From the NCBI GenBank assembly GCA_902779355.1, contig CACZBF010000002.1, positions 197,633 to 261,632 on the forward strand: 64,000 bases of DNA. The letters run 5' to 3'. Made by a program: the position numbers and the translations under genes. The stretch is from an uncultured Lachnospiraceae bacterium (lineage in GTDB: Bacteria; Bacillota; Clostridia; Lachnospirales; Lachnospiraceae). Each line of letters begins with the position of its first letter. Positions within the stretch are counted from its first letter, which is position 1. The notes under the pieces are model-generated. The model was given only the letters and a program-made list of their open reading frames with translations, was not told the DNA's origin and did no database searches. Shown one piece after another: positions 44,695 to 52,418 of this stretch.

Positions 44695-44719
44695 TTGATC
44701 TTCCAAAGCGGAAGATCAA
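44695..44719. promoter_or_regulatory. Perfect 10-bp inverted repeat in the leader of the radical SAM gene
   Basis: TTGATCTTCC and GGAAGATCAA are perfect inverted arms around AAAGC. It lies between the predicted -10 and the start codon, so it could be an operator or an RNA hairpin. The ribosome site GGAGG follows 6 bp later. Confidence 0.5.
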
Positions 44720-44739
44720 CGGAACGGAGGCTGTCGGAG

Positions 44740-45618
44740 ATGAAGATCCGCACCCTGAATGATTATCTGAAAGAAACCTACGGAGAAAAAATCTATAAGA
44801 TCGCACTCAACGGAGGCTTCACCTGCCCGAACAGGGACGGAACGATCGGAACGAACGGATGCATCTTCTGCTCCGGGCAAGGATCAGGAGAATTTGCAGA
44901 GGATGCCGAGCTTTCGGTAACGGAGCAGATTGAACGGGGAAAGAAACGAGTTTCGGAAAAGATCCGGGACGGACGATACATCGCCTATTTTCAGGCTTTC
45001 ACAAACACTTATGCGCCCGCAGCGCGTCTGCGAGACCTCTTCACGGAAGCCATCCATCACCCGGATGTCGCCATCCTGTCTGTTGCCACAAGGCCGGATT
45101 GTCTGCCCGAAGAAACTGTCTCTCTGCTGACAGAGCTGAACCGGATCAAGCCGGTTTGGGTAGAACTGGGCCTGCAGACGATCCATGAAAGAACTGCTGC
45201 ATACATTCGGAGGGGATATCCGCTTACCGTCTATGACGACGCGGTAAAACGGTTGAAAGCAGCAGGCCTGACTGTGATCGTTCATGTGATCCTCTGCCTG
45301 CCCGGAGAAAATGAGTCGGATATGTTGGAGACTGTAAGATATGTCGCAGACAGCGGCGTTGACGGGATCAAGCTGCAGCTTCTGCAGGTATTGAAGGGCA
45401 CGGATCTGGCCGTAGACTATCTTGCCGGGAAATTCTCCCTGCCCTCTCTGGACGAATACTGTGATCTGATCTGCAAATGTCTGCGGCTGCTTCCGGAAGA
45501 CGTGGTCGTCCACCGGCTCACCGGAGACGGCGACAAAAAACTGCTGCTCGCACCGGAATGGTGTGCGGATAAGAAACGCGTATTGAATACGCTCAGGCGC
45601 AGGATCGCCGAGGCTTGA
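44740..45618 (+). CDS. TIGR01212-family radical SAM protein (YhcC-like)
   Basis: 292 residues. The N-terminus MKIRTLNDYLKETYG is typical. The cluster cysteines lie in GGFTCPNRDGTIGTNGCIFC, with wider spacing than the common CxxxCxxC, which is characteristic of this family. The fold continues through LGLQTIHERTAAYIRRGY. Function is not settled; it has been linked to tRNA or metabolic modification. The ATG chosen has GGAGG upstream; the frame extends 45 bp earlier. Confidence 0.92.
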   Translation: MKIRTLNDYLKETYGEKIYKIALNGGFTCPNRDGTIGTNGCIFCSGQGSGEFAEDAELSVTEQIERGKKRVSEKIRDGRYIAYFQAFTNTYAPAARLRDLFTEAIHHPDVAILSVATRPDCLPEETVSLLTELNRIKPVWVELGLQTIHERTAAYIRRGYPLTVYDDAVKRLKAAGLTVIVHVILCLPGENESDMLETVRYVADSGVDGIKLQLLQVLKGTDLAVDYLAGKFSLPSLDEYCDLICKCLRLLPEDVVVHRLTGDGDKKLLLAPEWCADKKRVLNTLRRRIAEA

Positions 45619-45627
45619 GTGCCCCGA

Positions 45628-46500
45628 TCATTTTTCTCCTACCGTATTGATAAGCTCCCCGATGCCTTTAATGACGCACCTGACTTTGTCACCTTTTTTC
45701 AGGTAAACCGGGTTCTTCATGCCCATGGCGACACCGCCCGGCGTGCCCGTTGCAATGATTGTTCCGGCTTTCAGCGTCATTCCCTGAGATAACTCCGAGA
45801 TCGCTTCTTCTATGGATGTGATCATTTTGGAAGTATTGCTGTGCTGTCGTTCTTCTTCGTTCACATAGCAGAATAAGTCAAGATCATAGGCATCCGGTAT
45901 CTCCTCTTTTGTGACAATGCACGGCCCCATCGGCAGATACCCATCCAGACTTTTCCCGCGAAACCACTGCTGATGCTTGAACTGAAGATTCCTTGCGCTG
46001 ACATCATTGACGATCGTATATCCGAAAATGGCATCGTGTGCCTCCTCATGGCTGACGGAAAGCACATCTTTCTTCAGAACCACACCCAGTTCCACCTCAT
46101 AATCAAGACAGTCCACAAACTCATATGCCGGGATCACGCCATCCGGATCATTACAGCGATTAGCGTGTTTTGAAAAATACACCGCATCTTTCTTCTTGGT
46201 AAAATCCGTAATATGCACTGTCTCCTCGATATGTTCTCTGTAGTTGACGCCAAGGCATAACACATCTCCCACGGGCACGGGGATCGGCGCGAGAATGCGG
46301 CACTCTGCAAGATCCAGACTCTCTGCAGCCGGCGCCTTGCATGCGCCTTTGATCGCGTTCTCCAGCTCCTCATATCTTCTGATCAGTTCATTCATATCAC
46401 AGACCGTGATCCCTAGGCTTTCCAGCAGAGCCAGTTTTCCGTTTTCAATCTCAACAGCGACTTGTTCTTTGTTGTCTTTTTCAATGGTGTAAAATCTCAT
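45628..46500 (-). CDS. Fumarylacetoacetate hydrolase-family protein
   Basis: 290 residues. The FAH fold is shown by GVNYREHIEE, the metal-binding acidic residues in DYEVELGVVLKKD, the FGYTIVNDVSARNLQ stretch and ATGTPGGVAMG. Family members are hydrolases, decarboxylases or isomerases of 2-oxo acids such as acylpyruvates; the substrate is unknown. The ATG at 46500 has a perfect AGGAGG nearby. It stands alone, convergent with the radical SAM gene. Confidence 0.93.
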   Translation of the reverse strand: MRFYTIEKDNKEQVAVEIENGKLALLESLGITVCDMNELIRRYEELENAIKGACKAPAAESLDLAECRILAPIPVPVGDVLCLGVNYREHIEETVHITDFTKKKDAVYFSKHANRCNDPDGVIPAYEFVDCLDYEVELGVVLKKDVLSVSHEEAHDAIFGYTIVNDVSARNLQFKHQQWFRGKSLDGYLPMGPCIVTKEEIPDAYDLDLFCYVNEEERQHSNTSKMITSIEEAISELSQGMTLKAGTIIATGTPGGVAMGMKNPVYLKKGDKVRCVIKGIGELINTVGEK

Positions 46501-46608
46501 CTTCGGGCCTCCTAATTCCGTCAAGTTCGTAAAATCATTGATCGCCTTAGATACTTTACCGCTTTCATCACAGTCTGTCCATCTTCAACTTTTATAATAA
46601 CTCTGCGA

Positions 46609-46644
46609 GAAAACCCCATCCGACATCAGTCGGTTGAGGGTGGT
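46609..46644 (-). terminator. Terminator after the DUF3793 gene
   Basis: The minus strand has AACCACCC, a stem CCGAC-TGAT-GTCGG and then GGGGTTTT. The outer arms pair imperfectly. It lies ~65 bp downstream of the DUF3793 stop. Confidence 0.45.
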
Positions 46645-46706
46645 TCATTCGTTTCTGATTGCCACTCCGATTTGCAGCTAATGCTCCGATCTGCAATGAA
46701 AATATC

Positions 46707-47261
46707 TTATTCATCTCTTTCCGCAACGATCATATCTTCCAAAGGTCTCCCGCTTTCTGCTTTCTTTCTGTATACCCGCATGCATTTTTTGAACTGCTCA
46801 AAGGTCTTTTGGGCCTTTCTGCAATTTGTATATGCTTTCCAGCATCCACTGCACCGGACTCCTTCACAGGGGTTTTTCATAAAACACTTTACGTCTTTCG
46901 GCGGATATCCGAGGAACAGTCCGATCTCATGCGGAAAATCCTCATCTTTCTCCAGATGCTTTACCAGCTCAACCAGACAGCAGTTCGGATTTTTGCAAGG
47001 ATATCCCTTTTCTTCCAGAATGTCTGCTGCTTCCGGGCTGTCCAGATCGTCCCGAAGCTTCTTTGGTCTGTACAGATAGACAAGCGTATATTTCTCCGCC
47101 TTCTTGACCGGGATCAGTCTTAAGCCTTTCTTTGTCAGTATTCCATTTAACGCCCGGATCTCGTCCGTGAGCTCTTCTTCCGTATGCACGGAAAACAGAT
47201 TTCCCGTCTTGATGCCTGCCAGTGTCGGAGCGCAATGCGCGATCATCGCTTCCTGTAACAA
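46707..47261 (-). CDS. DUF3793-family protein
   Basis: 184 residues. The conserved opening HCAPTLAGIKTGNLFSV, the central EIGLFLGYPPKDVKCFM and a cysteine cluster (CKNPNCC, CEGVRCSGC) identify DUF3793. These genes often sit near flavodoxin and iron-uptake genes. The start is a TTG with GGAGG nine bases upstream, matching the usual N-terminus of the family. Two iron-box-like operators lie upstream, which fits an iron-limitation response. Confidence 0.88.
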   Translation of the reverse strand: MLQEAMIAHCAPTLAGIKTGNLFSVHTEEELTDEIRALNGILTKKGLRLIPVKKAEKYTLVYLYRPKKLRDDLDSPEAADILEEKGYPCKNPNCCLVELVKHLEKDEDFPHEIGLFLGYPPKDVKCFMKNPCEGVRCSGCWKAYTNCRKAQKTFEQFKKCMRVYRKKAESGRPLEDMIVAERDE

Positions 47262-47284
47262 CTTCCTTTTCCTCCGCTTTGTAG

Positions 47285-47298
47285 TTAGCGCAAGCTAA
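47285..47298. promoter_or_regulatory. Iron-box-like operator 1 (DtxR/IdeR type)
   Basis: TTAGC-GCAA-GCTAA is a perfect 5-bp inverted repeat, 24 bp before the DUF3793 start. It resembles the TTAGGxxxxxCCTAA half-sites of DtxR/IdeR-type iron regulators. Confidence 0.5.
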
Positions 47299-47338
47299 TC
47301 GTTGAACAAAAAAATAGGTATTGTCGTTACCTCTTTGG

Positions 47339-47352
47339 TTAGCCTTGCCTAA
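47339..47352. promoter_or_regulatory. Iron-box-like operator 2 (DtxR/IdeR type)
   Basis: On the minus strand it reads TTAGGCAAGGCTAA, close to the DtxR/IdeR core. With site 1, 40 bp away, it would frame the DUF3793 promoter region. Confidence 0.55.
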
Positions 47353-47460
47353 TTCATGATAACGCCTCTCTGTTTTTATGTCTATACTTTTTTTACTCGC
47401 TCTTGAGCGACACCCGGATCAATACCGTCATATCATTTGAACCCTCTTCAGGCTCGGCAT

Positions 47461-47489
47461 TTGCATTCTCCCGCAGACTCCTGTATAGT
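47461..47489 (+). promoter_or_regulatory. Sigma-70 promoter for the methyltransferase gene
   Basis: TTGCAT, a 17-bp spacer and TATAGT, 27 bp before the start codon. Confidence 0.6.
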
Positions 47490-47516
47490 GGTTTCTGTAG
47501 AAGGGAGCAGCCTTTT

Positions 47517-48308
47517 ATGATCATTCAGGATATCGACAAGGGCAAATCTTTTGACTGGGGAAAAACTTCTTCAGATTATGCAAAATACAGGGACATCTAT
47601 CCGCAGGAATTCTATGACTGCATTTTGGATCTCGGACTATGCAAGGATGGGCAGAACGTTCTGGATATCGGCACGGGGACCGGCGTCCTCCCGCGAAACA
47701 TGTACCAATACGGCGCGAAGTGGACGGGTACGGATGTCGCTGAGAATCAGATCGAACAGGCAAAAAAACTCGCGAGTGAAGCGGGGATGGAGATCACGTT
47801 CTTTGTGGCAGGCGCCGAAGATGTATCTTTCCCTGACAATACCTTTGACGTGATCACGGCCTGCCAGTGCATCTGGTATTTCAACCACGATGTCACGGCG
47901 CCGCAGTTTGCAAATATGCTGAAGCCCGGCGGAAAGTTTCTGATCCTCTATATGGGCTGGCTTCCCTACGAAGATCCGATCGCAGGAAAAAGTGAGGAGA
48001 TCATTTTGAAGCATAATCCGGAGTGGTCATCATACGGCGATACCGTGCACCCTGTCTGGGTTCCGGATCAGTACAAGGATCGATTTGTGATAGAAACGCA
48101 AAAAGAATTCCGGGTAGATATCCCGTTTTCACGAGATGGCTGGCACGGCAGGATGCGCGCCTGCAGAGGCGTCGGGGCATCTATGTCCCCGGAAGCGCTT
48201 GCTGCATGGGATCAGGAACATAAAGCTATGCTGGAAGCTTCGGCACCGGAAAGCTTTCCGGTAAAGCATTATATCTCCTTTGCGGAATTGGAAGTGAAGA
48301 AGGGGTAA
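47517..48308 (+). CDS. Class I SAM-dependent methyltransferase
   Basis: 263 residues. The SAM site is shown by VLDIGTGTGVLPRNM (motif I), TGTDVAENQI (acidic loop) and the post-motif FDVITACQCIWYFNHD. The region ALKPGGKF-like (MLKPGGKFLI) completes the fold. The substrate is unknown. The ATG with AAGGGAG upstream is chosen; the frame is open 114 bp further but that part would overlap the promoter. Confidence 0.88.
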   Translation: MIIQDIDKGKSFDWGKTSSDYAKYRDIYPQEFYDCILDLGLCKDGQNVLDIGTGTGVLPRNMYQYGAKWTGTDVAENQIEQAKKLASEAGMEITFFVAGAEDVSFPDNTFDVITACQCIWYFNHDVTAPQFANMLKPGGKFLILYMGWLPYEDPIAGKSEEIILKHNPEWSSYGDTVHPVWVPDQYKDRFVIETQKEFRVDIPFSRDGWHGRMRACRGVGASMSPEALAAWDQEHKAMLEASAPESFPVKHYISFAELEVKKG

Positions 48309-48356
48309 CCGGAAAAGAAACGCAAAGCAAAGCAAGCGTAACTGTAATGAAATAAA

Positions 48357-48385
48357 GGAAATGTCGTTTCAGAAACGACATTTCC
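48357..48385. terminator. Bidirectional stem-loop between methyltransferase and toxin-antitoxin genes
   Basis: GGAAATGTCGTTT and AAACGACATTTCC form a perfect 13-bp stem around CAG. On the minus strand TTTATTTCATT follows, so it acts best as a terminator for the antitoxin transcript; it may also stop the methyltransferase transcript. Confidence 0.7.
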
Positions 48386-48438
48386 CAGGAGATAGTTTAT
48401 AGTTCAAGTCTTATAAGACAGGCAGAGTGTTCTAACGC

Positions 48439-48753
48439 CTATTGTGTCGTAGAAATAAACGATAGCTCACTTTCCTTTCCTTGCTCCAATATATTAATGA
48501 GACGATAAGCCGGTCCCGTCGGATGTGTTCGTCCCAATTCCCATGCCTCAACTGTTTTCTTTGATACCCCCATGTAATTAGCAAATACCGACTGTGTCAT
48601 GCCAGATTTATTTCGGATAGCCTTTATCTGCGTATTTGAATATTTTTTTACCGGGTCTATCATTAGTATGCGGGTTTTTGCAGTTCCGGAACCCTTTTCA
48701 TAATCAATTGCTTCCTGTAATCCGGTTTTAAGATCCTCAAATAATGAACTCAT
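48439..48753 (-). CDS. XRE-family antitoxin (NadS-like)
   Basis: 104 residues. A C-terminal helix-turn-helix is seen in AIRNKSGMTQSVFANYMGVS, followed by KKTVEAWELGRTHPTGPAYR. This matches NadS-type antitoxins encoded after a RelE-like toxin. It overlaps the toxin stop by 4 bp and has an AGGGGG ribosome site, so it may be translated more strongly than the toxin. It is expected to bind the palindrome in the promoter. Confidence 0.88.
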   Translation of the reverse strand: MSSLFEDLKTGLQEAIDYEKGSGTAKTRILMIDPVKKYSNTQIKAIRNKSGMTQSVFANYMGVSKKTVEAWELGRTHPTGPAYRLINILEQGKESELSFISTTQ

Positions 48754-49130
48754 GATACGTACCCCCTATTCTTGGCTGCTTCAGCCTTTAGAGATTTGAC
48801 CAGTTTTTTTAAGACATTTTTCTCATTCTTTGTTAAGTTGTCTTTCTCGTTTTTGGTAAAAGCGGTTATTAAATAGGTGACCTCAAATTCCTCAAAATCT
48901 GTATAACAAATTCTAACACTGCCGCTTTTCCCTCTGTTTTCCAAAGGAAACCTCACTTTTCGAATTCCTCCTGTTCCCTCCATTACAGGTCCTGCCTGGG
49001 GATCCTTCAGTAGAAAAATCTGTAATGCAAGCAGTTCATCGTCTCCCAGACCTATTTCAGCCCATCTCTTGGAGAACAGAGGAACTTCCACAAATGTTCT
49101 AATTAATCCGTCTGAACGTTCTTCTTTCAT
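48750..49130 (-). CDS. RelE/HigB-like toxin
   Basis: 126 residues. The stretch GTGGIRKVRFPLENRGKSGS followed by VRICYTDFEEFEVTYLIT matches RelE/ParE-superfamily mRNA interferases, with basic residues in the C-terminal tail (TKNEKDNLTKNEKNVLKKLV). The ATG at 49130 is taken because the promoter -10 ends only 6 bp before it; no ribosome site exists, so the mRNA may be leaderless. The antitoxin follows. Toxin-first order is the HigBA/NadS style. Confidence 0.85.
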   Translation of the reverse strand: MKEERSDGLIRTFVEVPLFSKRWAEIGLGDDELLALQIFLLKDPQAGPVMEGTGGIRKVRFPLENRGKSGSVRICYTDFEEFEVTYLITAFTKNEKDNLTKNEKNVLKKLVKSLKAEAAKNRGYVS

Positions 49131-49136
49131 ATGTTC

Positions 49137-49165
49137 ATTGTATACCCTACATTGTAGGGTGTCAA
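49137..49165 (-). promoter_or_regulatory. Toxin-antitoxin promoter with operator palindrome in the spacer
   Basis: A perfect TTGACA (49160-49165), a 17-bp spacer and TACAAT (49137-49142). The spacer contains the palindrome ACCCTAC-ATT-GTAGGGT (49144-49160). Repressor binding there would exclude RNA polymerase. Transcription would begin at or within a base or so of the toxin ATG. Confidence 0.8.
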
Positions 49166-49187
49166 TCATTGGTATGATTTTTCTTTT

Positions 49188-49399
49188 TTATATAGTTTTG
49201 CCGACAGGGCAGTCATTCAGAAAAGCCTGCTCATCAGCGCTATCGTTCAAGATGGCAATGATTGCATTTTTGCTTAACGCAAAATAGATCTTCTTTTTAC
49301 AACTCGTTCCAGTTCCTCCGGACTAATCAGATGCCTTTTTTCTATATCCTCGCCTTTTCCGTCATTCCATGTCAAGCCCGGCTTTATGAGCCTGTACAT
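49188..49399 (-). pseudogene. Small gene interrupted by a frameshift (~70 residues if joined)
   Basis: An ATG frame of 41 codons (49274-49399) has protein-like sequence (LTWNDGKGEDIEKRHLISPE) and stops. The -1 frame then continues with equally protein-like sequence (YFALSKNAIIAILNDSADEQ) to a stop at 49188. The switch falls in a run of five A (TAAAAAG). Joined, they give about 70 residues without a known family. It lies 10 bp after the acylphosphatase gene. It could be a decayed gene, a sequencing error or -1 recoding. Confidence 0.5.
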
Positions 49400-49409
49400 G
49401 CTGAAGTGA

Positions 49410-49691
49410 TCATCTCCTCACCGAGAATCCATACTCATCTCTCTCCAGCGGGATCACTTTTTCTTTCCATTCCGTGATCCGGATCCAGGATCCCTGCTCC
49501 AGAATTGAAGCCATCTGGCCGATCAAGTCTTCCTCTCCCTGCAGTTCCATGGTTACCGTACCGCTGGCGTCATTTCTGACCCAGCCCGTCAAGCCAAGCA
49601 TCCGTGCCGCATGGGAAGCCGTATACCGGAATCCGACCCCTTGGACACGGCCGGATACAACAATCTGTTTTCTTACAGTCCGTCCACTCAT
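49410..49691 (-). CDS. Acylphosphatase
   Basis: 93 residues, the standard size. The signature SGRVQGVGFRYTA contains the catalytic Arg, and GWVRNDASGTVTMELQG the catalytic Asn. It hydrolyses acyl phosphates such as acetyl phosphate. It overlaps the fRMsr gene by 4 bp (ATGA). Confidence 0.95.
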   Translation of the reverse strand: MSGRTVRKQIVVSGRVQGVGFRYTASHAARMLGLTGWVRNDASGTVTMELQGEEDLIGQMASILEQGSWIRITEWKEKVIPLERDEYGFSVRR

Positions 49692-50158
49692 AGCTGTCCC
49701 TGACCCCGTAAGTCGATCATTTCCTGGAGCAACTCCGCAATTTCTTTCAGTCCAGCTTCATCTTCTTCAGAAAACCGGTCCAACACCTGACTGTCTATAT
49801 CCAGAACTCCGAAGATCTCCCCATTCTTTTCCAGCGGAAGCACAATCTCAGAGCGACTGGCGCTATCGCAGGCGATATGCCCCGGAAACTGATGAACGTC
49901 CTCTACCCGAATGATTCGCTTCTCCTTCACTGCAGTTCCGCAAACACCCTTCCCGATCGCAATATGAATACAAGCAGGATTCCCCTGAAATGGGCCGAGC
50001 ACAAGTCTGCCCTCATGCATCAGATAAAAACCTGCCCAGTTGATATCCGGGAGAGACTGGTAAAGAACTGCTGCCGCATTGGATAGAAGTGGCAGGAGCC
50101 ATGGATCTGTCTCTGCAAACCCCTTGATCTGAACTTTGATCAATTGATAATCTGTCAT
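49688..50158 (-). CDS. GAF-domain free methionine-(R)-sulfoxide reductase (fRMsr)
   Basis: 156 residues forming a single GAF domain. Family-specific features are NWAGFYL, GPFQGNPACIHI, GKGVCGTAV and HIACDSASRSEIVLP, with the three cysteines used for catalysis and resolution. It reduces free Met-R-sulfoxide. It is first in a small operon with acylphosphatase. Confidence 0.93.
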   Translation of the reverse strand: MTDYQLIKVQIKGFAETDPWLLPLLSNAAAVLYQSLPDINWAGFYLMHEGRLVLGPFQGNPACIHIAIGKGVCGTAVKEKRIIRVEDVHQFPGHIACDSASRSEIVLPLEKNGEIFGVLDIDSQVLDRFSEEDEAGLKEIAELLQEMIDLRGQGQL

Positions 50159-50181
50159 ATTTCCCTCAAAAACTTCTTTTC

Positions 50182-50352
50182 CTACATTTGGTGTCTTACG
50201 ACCTCATACTCGTCATCGCTCCGGTAGAACGGGCAGTTCTTATTTCCGCCGGTCAGGAATCGATAGTAATCATCCTCATCCATGTTCACGCCGCAGTACC
50301 ATGCCTCGTCGTCCTCATCATATTCATAATTGGCGCAATGATCACAAAGCAT
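50182..50352 (-). CDS. DUF6472-like small Cys/Asp-rich protein
   Basis: 56 residues. Starts MLCDHCANYEYDED, has a second cysteine in WYCGVNMDEDDYYRF and a third site in NCPFYRSDDEYEVV, a CxxC-C-C pattern suited to bind a metal. The family is widespread in Clostridia, of unknown function. A strong ribosome site AGGAGGGAACGG precedes the ATG. It lies 10 bp downstream of the lipoprotein gene. Confidence 0.8.
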   Translation of the reverse strand: MLCDHCANYEYDEDDEAWYCGVNMDEDDYYRFLTGGNKNCPFYRSDDEYEVVRHQM

Positions 50353-50362
50353 CCGTTCCCTC

Positions 50363-51379
50363 CTACTTGATGTAGTCTTTCACATTGAGGGTTTCCTCTG
50401 TCCGTTCTTCCTCGGGGGTGATCCCGGAAACAAACTCTGTGACGTAGGTCTCGCCCGAAGCAGGATCGATGTAGTAGCGGACCAGTGCGCCCGTGTATGA
50501 CCGGAATAAGACCACGATCTGATCGCCGTCACTGGATTCAATCTCCCAATAGACCGGGTATTCTTCTTCGATGCTCTTCAGATCCGGGATGCTGGCATAG
50601 CAATAATCTTTGATCGCCGAAAGCGCCTGCTCGTCCGTGATCGCTCCATCCGTGGCTGTTTCGCCTTCGCTTCTGGGGATCACGATCAAAGTGTTCATCA
50701 TATAGGCAAAGCGTCTCCCAAAGCCTTCCGCGCCCTCAAACGAATAGTGCGCGATCCCGATCCTGCTGCCATCCTCTGCAGGAATGACATACACCATCTG
50801 CATCTGTTCTGCCGTTTGGTTGGTGCCTTTGTCTTCAGAAGCACCGATCCGTGTACAGGGACCTGCGTAATCGAGGTCATAGGACTCCTGCGTGATATCA
50901 TACGTTTGGGAAAGCATCTCACTCACCATCGCTATGACTGTATCCGCATCCTCCGGGCTGTAAGACACTTCAAGATAATTCTCCGGGTTTTCGGGATCGT
51001 CGTATTCCGATACAAAGACCTCCCGATCTGATCGTTTCTGTCGAACAAACTGCTCATAGTCATAATCCATCTCGATCCCGATCGCCTCATCTACGATATG
51101 CTCGTATTGGACGGTTTCCTCCATCCCTTCCATGACGATGGTCGCTTCAAACCGTTCGCCGTCTTTTCTCGTTGGGAATTCCTTCTCTGTTGCGGCCTCT
51201 GTCTCTTCCGTGCTGACCGGCTCCGGTGTAACAACAGGCGCAGCTTCTGCAACCGTTTCCGTAGCCGCAGCCGGCTTCTCTGCCGGCGCATTGGTACTGC
51301 CGCATCCGCTGACCGCCGCTATCAGCGGCAGCGTGATCGCAAGTGTTTTGATCGAAGTACACAAAGTTTTCTTTTTCAT
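50363..51379 (-). CDS. Lipoprotein of unknown function
   Basis: 338 residues. The signal peptide ends in AAVSGC, followed by a low-complexity Ala/Glu/Thr/Pro linker (about 30-65). The C-terminal folded part has no family I recognise; it is acidic and rich in Tyr and Glu, ending with YYIDPASGETYVTEF, which resembles a PepSY-like end but not enough to claim it. The second ATG fits the ribosome site AAAGGGG best. Confidence 0.75.
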   Translation of the reverse strand: MKKKTLCTSIKTLAITLPLIAAVSGCGSTNAPAEKPAAATETVAEAAPVVTPEPVSTEETEAATEKEFPTRKDGERFEATIVMEGMEETVQYEHIVDEAIGIEMDYDYEQFVRQKRSDREVFVSEYDDPENPENYLEVSYSPEDADTVIAMVSEMLSQTYDITQESYDLDYAGPCTRIGASEDKGTNQTAEQMQMVYVIPAEDGSRIGIAHYSFEGAEGFGRRFAYMMNTLIVIPRSEGETATDGAITDEQALSAIKDYCYASIPDLKSIEEEYPVYWEIESSDGDQIVVLFRSYTGALVRYYIDPASGETYVTEFVSGITPEEERTEETLNVKDYIK

Positions 51380-51539
51380 AATCATTCCCCTTTCCTAACG
51401 GAAGTTTCGAACACCCCTATTTTATCACACGTTCTCTTTGGTCGGAAGTTTTTCCGAAAAACAAAAAACCGGCTTCGAATCCATCTGATGAGTTCTCTGC
51501 CGATCCTCTGTTTTCCTTTTTGTGATTGTCAGTTTTTGT

Positions 51540-51695
51540 TTACTGAAATCCTTTTGCCATCTCCTCCGCCTCTGCCTGGCTGTCCGCCTCGGCAAGCGGT
51601 TCGTACTCTGCGTAATTATCCGCAAAGTCCGAGGTCTTCATGACTTGGATCGCATTTGTTTTGATGACGCTGACAACTAGAAATTCCTTATCCAT
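51540..51695 (-). CDS. Small acidic protein of 51 residues
   Basis: Translation starts MDKEFLVVSVIKTNAIQVMK and ends in an acidic Ala/Glu-rich helix. The ATG has GGGGAGGTAAAAC upstream. Not a family I recognise, but codon use and the ribosome site support a real gene. It lies between the lipoprotein and Pr6Pr-type genes. Confidence 0.6.
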   Translation of the reverse strand: MDKEFLVVSVIKTNAIQVMKTSDFADNYAEYEPLAEADSQAEAEEMAKGFQ

Positions 51696-51734
51696 ATGTT
51701 TTACCTCCCCAAATCACGTTTTGACTATATCACA

Positions 51735-52382
51735 TCAGGTCCGTTGCCGCAAGATTTGATGGATCGCGCGCATGACGACCGCCAGGATCCAGGAGATCAG
51801 CATGATCACGCCGAAGATCACAAACGCCACCGGCATCCCCCAGGTGGTGAATCCATACCAGTCATTGGTATCCGGCCATTCGCCCACGCCGTTGATCGCA
51901 ATGTTCGTCAGATAAAACACACCATACAGAAGAACAGGGATTACCGCAAATACCGTGTCGCGGAACGGGTTTTTCCCGATCTTCTCTACGAAACAGTAAT
52001 CTACAAATGCCGCCAGCGGGATCACCAGATGAAAGAAAAAGTTGGAGCCCGCATACATTTTGTCAAATCCGTACACCGGTCCCAGGAATGCGACCACAAC
52101 GAGAAACGTCACCATGACCGCCGATGCAGACATCAGCTTCAGCCTGGCAAGACCGGCCGGAAGGCTCATATCCTCCTTGTTTCTGATCAGATAGATGAGC
52201 ACGATCAGCGCAACCGCTCCGGCAAAGAAGTTGGAAAGCGTGGTAAAAAACCGCAGACCCGACAGGCCTGACACATCAAGCCGGTTGTGCTGCGGGAAAA
52301 AGACGGATATCAGATATCCGAAAACAGTCATTCCGAGGATCGCTGTGTTGAAAATGATCGCTGCCGTTTTACTGCGTTTCAT
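51735..52382 (-). CDS. Pr6Pr-family (FAR-17a/AIG1-like) membrane protein
   Basis: 215 residues with six membrane helices. The family pattern includes FFTTLSNFFAGAVALIV at the second helix and an EWPDTNDWYGFTTWG loop before the last. Homologues are intramembrane hydrolases or of unknown function. The ATG has GGAGG five bases upstream. It lies 36 bp after the second hybrid kinase. Confidence 0.8.
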   Translation of the reverse strand: MKRSKTAAIIFNTAILGMTVFGYLISVFFPQHNRLDVSGLSGLRFFTTLSNFFAGAVALIVLIYLIRNKEDMSLPAGLARLKLMSASAVMVTFLVVVAFLGPVYGFDKMYAGSNFFFHLVIPLAAFVDYCFVEKIGKNPFRDTVFAVIPVLLYGVFYLTNIAINGVGEWPDTNDWYGFTTWGMPVAFVIFGVIMLISWILAVVMRAIHQILRQRT

Positions 52383-52418
52383 AGTTCCTCCATTGGGTTC
52401 GGTGACATCTGCCGCGGC

